9,078 nt of DNA, taken from NCBI GenBank assembly GCA_031272005.1, contig JAISUQ010000100.1, positions 1 to 9,078 of the forward strand. The letters are read 5' to 3'. Source of the DNA: Coriobacteriales bacterium (GTDB lineage: Bacteria; Actinomycetota; Coriobacteriia; Coriobacteriales; UBA8131). The first letter of the stretch is position 1. Each line of letters starts with the position of its first letter. A model generated the notes under the pieces. That model saw only the letters and a program-made list of their open reading frames with translations, was not told where the DNA came from and made no database searches. Position numbers and translations under genes: made by a program. Positions 1-9,078 of this stretch are shown piece by piece.

Positions 1-1088
1 TCCAAGCGGCTTTGCCCAGCGTCATCGACGGGACGGCGCTGGAAGCGGCCGTCAATGACACCCTGGCCGATTATCTCAGCTGGACCGCTACCAGCGGCAC
101 GCTGATCGACGACATCGCCACTGACTTCTCCAACTGGCTGGCCCAGCCGGCAGTCCAGGCCCAGGTGGCTGCCGATTTCAACTCGATGGTAGACCTCAAC
201 GCTCTGCTGGCGCCTTTTGAGAATGCCTTGCAAAGCTATCTGGAGCAGGTCATGCAGGCCTATATGATGGCCCTGATGTCGGCTTTACAGTCCCAGATCA
301 CCAGCGGGTTTGAGCAGGCCATGTCGGGTTTCTCGGCCAGTATGGCAGAGGCTATGAACATCGATCCGGAGCAGTTCGAGGCGGCCTTTGCCGATGCTTT
401 CACCATCAACATGGACGAGGACGACTTCACAGAGCTGTTAACCTCGCTGCTGAATAATGAGGAGAACTCCTACGAGGGCAACCTGCGCCGCCTGAGCTTC
501 GCCGATTTCGCTGTCCCCACCAGCATCAGCATCTATCCCATCGATTTTGAGAGCAAACAGTCGGTCATCGACATCCTGGACGGCTATAACGCCGAAATGG
601 AGGCAACCGGCCAGGATGACCGTGTCATCACCTATACCGACCTGGTCGGCACGTTGATGTCCTCGGTCACCGATATCGTGAACATGATCAGCTATGTGCT
701 GGTGGCCTTCGTGGCCATCTCGCTGTTCGTCTCCTCAATCATGATCGGCGTCATCACCTATATCTCGGTGCTGGAGCGCAAAAAGGAGATCGGCATCCTG
801 CGCTCGCTGGGCGCCCGCAAGCTGGACATCAGCAACGTCTTCAACGCCGAGACGCTGATAGTCGGCCTGGTAGCCGGATGTATGGGCATCGGCATCACAC
901 TGTTGGCCACCATCCCGGCCAATGCCATCGTCTACGCCAACTTCGACGTCGCCAACATCGCCATCCTGCCGCCACTGCCCGCTCTGGCGCTGATCGGCAT
1001 CAGCATGGCCCTGACCTTCATCGCCGGTTTGATACCGTCCTCGGCGGCCTCCCGCCGCGACCCGGTAGAAGCCCTGCGTTCGGAATGA
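1..1088 (+). CDS. ABC transporter permease, FtsX/MacB-like C-terminal part (5' partial)
   Basis: This is the C-terminal part of an integral membrane ABC exporter permease. The reading frame is open to the left edge (codons from base 3), so the TTG at 12 is not a credible start and the gene begins outside the window. A long extracellular segment (about 12-650) comes first. It is rich in Ala, Met, Gln and acidic residues and has no Lys, Arg or His until base 486. An FtsX-type domain follows, with three hydrophobic helices near 670-760, 850-940 and 965-1045. Between the first two lies the cytoplasmic signature ERKKEIGILRSLGARK, expected to contact the ATPase. The protein ends in DPVEALRSE, a common ending for this family. 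These permeases work by mechanotransmission or export of lipids, peptides or drugs; the substrate here is unknown. The ATPase is not visible and may be fused upstream or be a separate gene. The family call is firm, the function open. Confidence 0.9.
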   Translation, partial: QAALPSVIDGTALEAAVNDTLADYLSWTATSGTLIDDIATDFSNWLAQPAVQAQVAADFNSMVDLNALLAPFENALQSYLEQVMQAYMMALMSALQSQITSGFEQAMSGFSASMAEAMNIDPEQFEAAFADAFTINMDEDDFTELLTSLLNNEENSYEGNLRRLSFADFAVPTSISIYPIDFESKQSVIDILDGYNAEMEATGQDDRVITYTDLVGTLMSSVTDIVNMISYVLVAFVAISLFVSSIMIGVITYISVLERKKEIGILRSLGARKLDISNVFNAETLIVGLVAGCMGIGITLLATIPANAIVYANFDVANIAILPPLPALALIGISMALTFIAGLIPSSAASRRDPVEALRSE

Positions 1089-1091
1089 CAC

Positions 1092-1098
1092 AAGGAGG
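1092..1098 (+). promoter_or_regulatory. Ribosome binding site of the AbrB-like gene
   Basis: AAGGAGG lies six bases before the ATG at 1105, a near-perfect Shine-Dalgarno sequence. It decides the start in favour of 1105 over the in-frame ATG at 1150, which would begin directly at the conserved domain. Confidence 0.85.
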
Positions 1099-1104
1099 AG
1101 CACT

Positions 1105-1407
1105 ATGACGGAGGATAACGGACTGCCCTGCCCCACCGCCCTGCCCCGGATGCTTGGGGTGACCACCATCGGCGAGCGCGGCCAGGTGGTCATCCCAGCC
1201 GATGCCCGTAAGCTGCTCGGGGTCAGCACCGGGGATCGCTTCGTGGTCTTCGGCGGCACCGTTGACGGCGCCCTGTTGCTGGTCAAAGGCGACGCCTTCA
1301 ACAGCCTGGCCAGCCGCTTCCTGAGCGAGTTCGGCGACTTCAGCCAACAGGCCCAAGTCCTGGTAGGTCAGGTCAACAGCGAATTGGCAGGGTCAAAGGA
1401 CCGCTGA
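1105..1407 (+). CDS. AbrB/SpoVT/MazE-fold DNA-binding protein
   Basis: A small (100 residue) predicted transcription regulator. Residues 16-60 form a swapped-hairpin AbrB domain, recognised by VTTIGERGQVVIPADARKLL followed by GVSTGDRFVVF. Such domains dimerise and bind DNA through the N-terminal strands. The C-terminal part (about 62-100) is probably helical and may serve oligomerisation. The start at 1105 rests on the strong ribosome binding site and gives a 15-residue leader with one Cys before the domain. The gene follows the permease by 16 bases on the same strand, so it is probably in the same operon and may control that transporter, possibly with feedback on its own operon; this is inference. 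No toxin-like gene follows, since the next gene is convergent, so a MazE-type antitoxin role is unlikely. The family call is firm, the target unknown. Confidence 0.88.
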   Translation: MTEDNGLPCPTALPRMLGVTTIGERGQVVIPADARKLLGVSTGDRFVVFGGTVDGALLLVKGDAFNSLASRFLSEFGDFSQQAQVLVGQVNSELAGSKDR

Positions 1408-1410
1408 TAC

Positions 1411-2889
1411 TCAAGCCAGGTTGTGTTTGTTCAGGAACCCATGGACTTCATCAGCGCACTCACGGCCTTCCATCAACGCCCAGACCACCAGACTCTGGCC
1501 GCGACGCATGTCGCCGCAGGCAAAAACGCTGTTCAAAGAGGTGCTGTAGCCTCCTGTCGGCGTTTTGACGTTGCCACGGTCATCGGTCTCGAGCTCCAGC
1601 GCCTCAATCAGCGCGCCTTGCGGCCGCTCGAAGCCCATGGCCACCAGAATCAAATCAGCTGGCCGCGTGAGTTCGCTGCCGGGGACTTCGGATTTGATGC
1701 GCTTGCTGCCCTGCCATTGCATCTGGTATCGGGCGGTCTTTACAGCTACCACGTTACCGTTCTCATCCCCCGAGACTTCCTTGACAGAGGTCTCGAATTC
1801 CCGGGGATCCTTGCCGAACACCTCAATGGCCTCCAGTTGGCCATAGTCGGTCTTCAGGACTTTGGGCCAAAGCGGCCAGGGATTGTCAGCGGCCCGGGTC
1901 AACGGCGGCGCCGGATTATGCTGGAACTGGACCACACTGCGGCAGCGTTGGCGAATGGCCGTAGCCAGACAGTCGTTGCCGGTATCGCCGCCACCGACGA
2001 TGACGACATCCTTGCCCTTGGCGTCCAGCAGTTCCGGGCCACTGTAGGCCTCATCCAGTTGCCGGCGGGTGGCGTTGGTCAGATAACCGATGGCATAGGC
2101 CACACCTTTGAGGTTGGCGCCCGGCACTTCCAGTCTGCGGGCAATGGCCGAGCCACAACACAGCACCACGGCGTCGAAGTTGTCGAACAGCTCACGTAAT
2201 GCCACCGCCTTGCCGACCTCGGCCTTCAACTCGAAGTCGATGCCCTCAGCCTCCAGGATGGCTATCCGGGAGAGGATGACACCCTTGTCCAGCTTCATCG
2301 TGGGGACGCCGTACATCAGCAACCCACCGGGGCGATCAGCGCGTTCAAAGACGGTGACGCTCTCCCCCAGCTGGTTGAGCTGATGAGCGCAGGCCAGCCC
2401 CGACGGGCCCGAGCCTACCACAGCCACGCGGCGGCCGGTACGCGCCTGGGGTGGATGCGGCAACAGCAGGTCATGCTCCTGGGCGTATTCATCCAGGAAG
2501 TGCTCAATATCCTTGATGGTCACCGGTGGCTCATGCTCGCCTAAGGTGCAGGAGCCCTCGCAAAGTGCCGGACAGATGCGCCCGGTGAATTCCGGGAAGG
2601 GATTGGTGCGCCGCAGCCGTTCATAGGCTTCAGCGTACATGCCCCGATAGACCAGATCGTTGATTTCCGGAATCAGATTGGATAATGGACAACCGATAGA
2701 CGTACCATCGACCGTCATCCCGGCGTGACAGAAGGAAATGCCGCAATCCATACAGCGGGCAGCCTGTTGTTGCAGCACAGTCACAGGCTGGACCTCATGG
2801 AACTCCTGAAAATCGCGGATACGCTCGCGGATTGGCCGGTTGGCGGCCTCGGCCCGGGTGTATTGCAGAAACGCTGATTCGTGGCTCAC
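1411..2889 (-). CDS. gltD: Glutamate synthase small (beta) subunit, distal tandem copy
   Basis: A 492-residue NADPH-oxidising subunit of glutamate synthase. It would pass electrons from NADPH via FAD and 4Fe-4S clusters to GltB. The N-terminal ferredoxin-like domain keeps CMDCG (C46, C49), C54, C67 and CPALCEGSC (C106, C110, C114). The FAD-binding fold has GSGPSG at 159-164, the NADPH fold has GGGDTG at 299-304, and the C-terminal FAD motif is CGDMRRGQSLVVWALMEGR. I chose the GTG at 2889, four bases after the stop of the other gltD, because the product then aligns from residue 1 without a gap to its paralogue (MSHESAFLQY against MGKPTGFLEF). A GTG at 2928 would add 13 residues and overlap the upstream gene. 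The protein is roughly 60% identical to its neighbour by eye. It carries nine extra residues before its VPGSE and LILVAMGF segments, and has GSAIARRL where the neighbour has GATVPRML. It is last in the operon. Confidence 0.93.
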   Translation of the reverse strand: MSHESAFLQYTRAEAANRPIRERIRDFQEFHEVQPVTVLQQQAARCMDCGISFCHAGMTVDGTSIGCPLSNLIPEINDLVYRGMYAEAYERLRRTNPFPEFTGRICPALCEGSCTLGEHEPPVTIKDIEHFLDEYAQEHDLLLPHPPQARTGRRVAVVGSGPSGLACAHQLNQLGESVTVFERADRPGGLLMYGVPTMKLDKGVILSRIAILEAEGIDFELKAEVGKAVALRELFDNFDAVVLCCGSAIARRLEVPGANLKGVAYAIGYLTNATRRQLDEAYSGPELLDAKGKDVVIVGGGDTGNDCLATAIRQRCRSVVQFQHNPAPPLTRAADNPWPLWPKVLKTDYGQLEAIEVFGKDPREFETSVKEVSGDENGNVVAVKTARYQMQWQGSKRIKSEVPGSELTRPADLILVAMGFERPQGALIEALELETDDRGNVKTPTGGYSTSLNSVFACGDMRRGQSLVVWALMEGRECADEVHGFLNKHNLA

Positions 2890-2893
2890 GACA

Positions 2894-4333
2894 TCACTTG
2901 CCCAGGTAGGCGTGGACTTCTTCGGCACATTGGCGCCCCTCCATCAAGGCCCAGACCACCAGGCTCTGCCCACGGCGCATATCCCCGGCGGCAAAGACCG
3001 ACTTCAGGGAGGTGGCATAACGCCCAGGGGCGGTGGCGATGTTACTGCGGGCATCAGTCTGCAGATTCAGGCCTTCGATGAGGGTCTTCTCCGGCCCGAG
3101 AAAGCCCATGGCAATCAGGATCAGGCCAGCCGGGCGCTTTTGCTCGGTCCCGGCGATGGGCTGGAAATTCTTATATCGCATGCTCTTGATACCGCTGACA
3201 TGTCCGGCCTTGCCCGTAATCTCGACAATCGATGTCTCGAATTCGCGGGGGTCGCTGCCGAAGACCGAGATGGCTTCCAGCTGTCCGTAGTCGGTCTTGA
3301 AGACCCGGGGCCAGAGCGGCCAGGGGTTATCAGCCGCGCGCTGCTCCACCGGTTTGGCGACGATCTCAAACTGGGTGATGCTTTTCGCGCCCTGGCGGAT
3401 GGCAGTGGCCACGCAGTCGTTGCCGGTATCGCCGCCGCCGACAATGATCACGTCCTTACCGGCGGCGTCAAGATCCTTGTCGCCCTGATAGGTTTCATCG
3501 ATGAGCGATCTGGTAGCGTTGGTGAGATAGCTGACAGCCCCAGACACGCCTGCCAGATCGGCCCCGGGCACATTGAGCATCCTGGGCACAGTCGCCCCGC
3601 CGCAGAGCACGATGGCGTCAAACTCATCCAACAGACGTTGCAGCGGCACCGCCCTGCCCACCTCGGCGCCGAGCTCGAAATCTATGCCTTCGGCATGGAG
3701 GATCTCCACCCGGCGGGCGACGATGCTCTTATCCAGCTTCATGTTCGGGATACCGTACATCAGCAGCCCACCCGGGCGATCGGCGCGCTCAAAGATGGTG
3801 ACACTCTCCCCCAGCTGGTTCAGGCGGTCAGCGCAGGCCAGGCCAGCCGGCCCCGAGCCGACTACGGCCACCTTGCGACCACTGCGCCAGGCCACCTGGC
3901 GCGGCTGGATCAGTCCATGTTCGGCAGCATACTCATCCAGCAGATGCTCGATCTCCTTGATGGTCACCGGCAACTCGTGCTCACCCAATGTACAGGAGCC
4001 CTCACAAAGCGCCGGGCAGACCCGACCCGTGAATTCCGGGAAGGGGTGGGTCTTGCGCAGCCGCAGATAGGCAGTCTCCAGCTTACCCCGATAAACCAGG
4101 TCGTTGGTTTCGGGAATCAGGTTATGCAGAGGGCAGCCGATGGAGGTGCCGTCAACCCAGGCGCCGGCATGGCAGAAGGCCACGCCGCAGTCCATGCAGC
4201 GAGCGGCCTGCTGGCTGTAGGCTTCCTGTGGCTGGAGTGTATGGAACTCCTGGTAATCCAGGATGCGCTTCTTGATTGCCCGACCCTTGGCCTCCTTGCG
4301 TTTGAACTCCAGAAATCCAGTTGGCTTGCCCAT
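2894..4333 (-). CDS. gltD: Glutamate synthase small (beta) subunit, gltB-proximal copy
   Basis: A 479-residue flavoprotein and iron-sulfur subunit that feeds NADPH electrons to GltB. Visible features in order: ferredoxin-like domain with C46, C49, C54, C67, C106, C110 and C114; FAD-binding GSGPAG at 159-164 followed by ERADRPGGLLMYGIPNMKL, a typical GltD segment; NADPH-binding GGGDTGND from 299; and the C-terminal FAD motif AAGDMRRGQSLVVWALMEGR. Length is normal for the family. The ATG at 4333 follows the gltB stop by two bases (TGACCATG), with a modest AAGAAGG ribosome site at 4350-4344 inside gltB, so translation is probably coupled. Being next to gltB makes it the default partner. The loop before LILIAMGFLGP is nine residues shorter than in the distal copy and lacks the VPGSE element. 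Which copy binds GltB, or whether both do, cannot be told from sequence. Confidence 0.95.
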   Translation of the reverse strand: MGKPTGFLEFKRKEAKGRAIKKRILDYQEFHTLQPQEAYSQQAARCMDCGVAFCHAGAWVDGTSIGCPLHNLIPETNDLVYRGKLETAYLRLRKTHPFPEFTGRVCPALCEGSCTLGEHELPVTIKEIEHLLDEYAAEHGLIQPRQVAWRSGRKVAVVGSGPAGLACADRLNQLGESVTIFERADRPGGLLMYGIPNMKLDKSIVARRVEILHAEGIDFELGAEVGRAVPLQRLLDEFDAIVLCGGATVPRMLNVPGADLAGVSGAVSYLTNATRSLIDETYQGDKDLDAAGKDVIIVGGGDTGNDCVATAIRQGAKSITQFEIVAKPVEQRAADNPWPLWPRVFKTDYGQLEAISVFGSDPREFETSIVEITGKAGHVSGIKSMRYKNFQPIAGTEQKRPAGLILIAMGFLGPEKTLIEGLNLQTDARSNIATAPGRYATSLKSVFAAGDMRRGQSLVVWALMEGRQCAEEVHAYLGK

Positions 4334-4335
4334 GG

Positions 4336-9048
<4,713 letters not shown>

Positions 9049-9053
9049 GCCTG

Positions 9054-9062
9054 CTCTCTCCC
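9054..9062 (-). promoter_or_regulatory. Ribosome binding site of gltB
   Basis: On the minus strand GGGAGAGAG ends five bases before the GTG at 9048. It supports that start over the in-frame TTG at the right edge (9078). The product then begins VEQQTLNQARGLYEPKFEHD, a normal short leader ahead of the catalytic Cys. Confidence 0.65.
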
Positions 9063-9078
9063 TAGTCCAAGGTTCCAA

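Noticed and set aside
735..1356. Two minus-strand open frames opposite the permease end and the AbrB-like gene
   Set aside because: The plus-strand frames carry recognisable FtsX and AbrB domains and a strong ribosome site; the reverse products have biased composition and no motif.
1105..1407. MazE-type antitoxin of a toxin-antitoxin pair
   Set aside because: No toxin gene is adjacent: upstream is a permease and downstream, three bases away, is a convergent gltD.
1794..1809. GAATTCCCGGGGATCC, identical to an EcoRI-SmaI-BamHI cloning linker, hinting at vector contamination or an assembly artefact
   Set aside because: Read on the minus strand it encodes the conserved GltD segment GKDPREFE, and the paralogue encodes GSDPREFE with different codons, so it is native coding sequence.
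1411..4333. Tandem DNA repeat or assembly duplication of gltD
   Set aside because: The copies differ throughout at the nucleotide level and have distinct indels and C-terminal tails, so they are true diverged paralogues, not a duplicated read segment.

Overview
The window is ordinary chromosomal sequence of high G+C content (about 60% by eye) with almost no non-coding DNA. It holds five genes in two convergent groups. No RNA gene, mobile element, CRISPR array, origin or long intergenic gap was seen. The host looks like a Gram-positive or related bacterium. The transporter end resembles the FtsX/MacB-like permeases with large extracellular domains common in Bacillota and Actinomycetota. The SpoVT/AbrB-type regulator has a strong AAGGAGG ribosome binding site. 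The GltB signature segments (for example LPGRKVYPW and GGTGAASRTSI) look more like Clostridia-type than proteobacterial sequences. The phylum cannot be fixed from the sequence alone.

Left group, plus strand (1-1407): the C-terminal part of an ABC exporter permease, cut by the left edge, then 16 bases later a small AbrB/SpoVT-fold DNA-binding protein. They look like one transcription unit of transporter plus local regulator.

Right group, minus strand (9048 down to 1411): gltB (glutamate synthase large subunit, complete) followed by two tandem paralogous gltD genes (small subunit). The gaps are 2 and 4 bases, so the three are almost certainly co-transcribed and translationally coupled. GltB hydrolyses glutamine to ammonia and channels it to 2-oxoglutarate on FMN. 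A GltD protein takes electrons from NADPH through FAD and iron-sulfur clusters and passes them to GltB. Together with a glutamine synthetase, not in this window, this forms the GS-GOGAT route of ammonium assimilation.

The two groups converge, with only three bases between the stop codons of the regulator and the distal gltD. The most distinctive point is the presence of two intact, diverged gltD copies behind a single gltB. I found no clear sign of a wholly new system.
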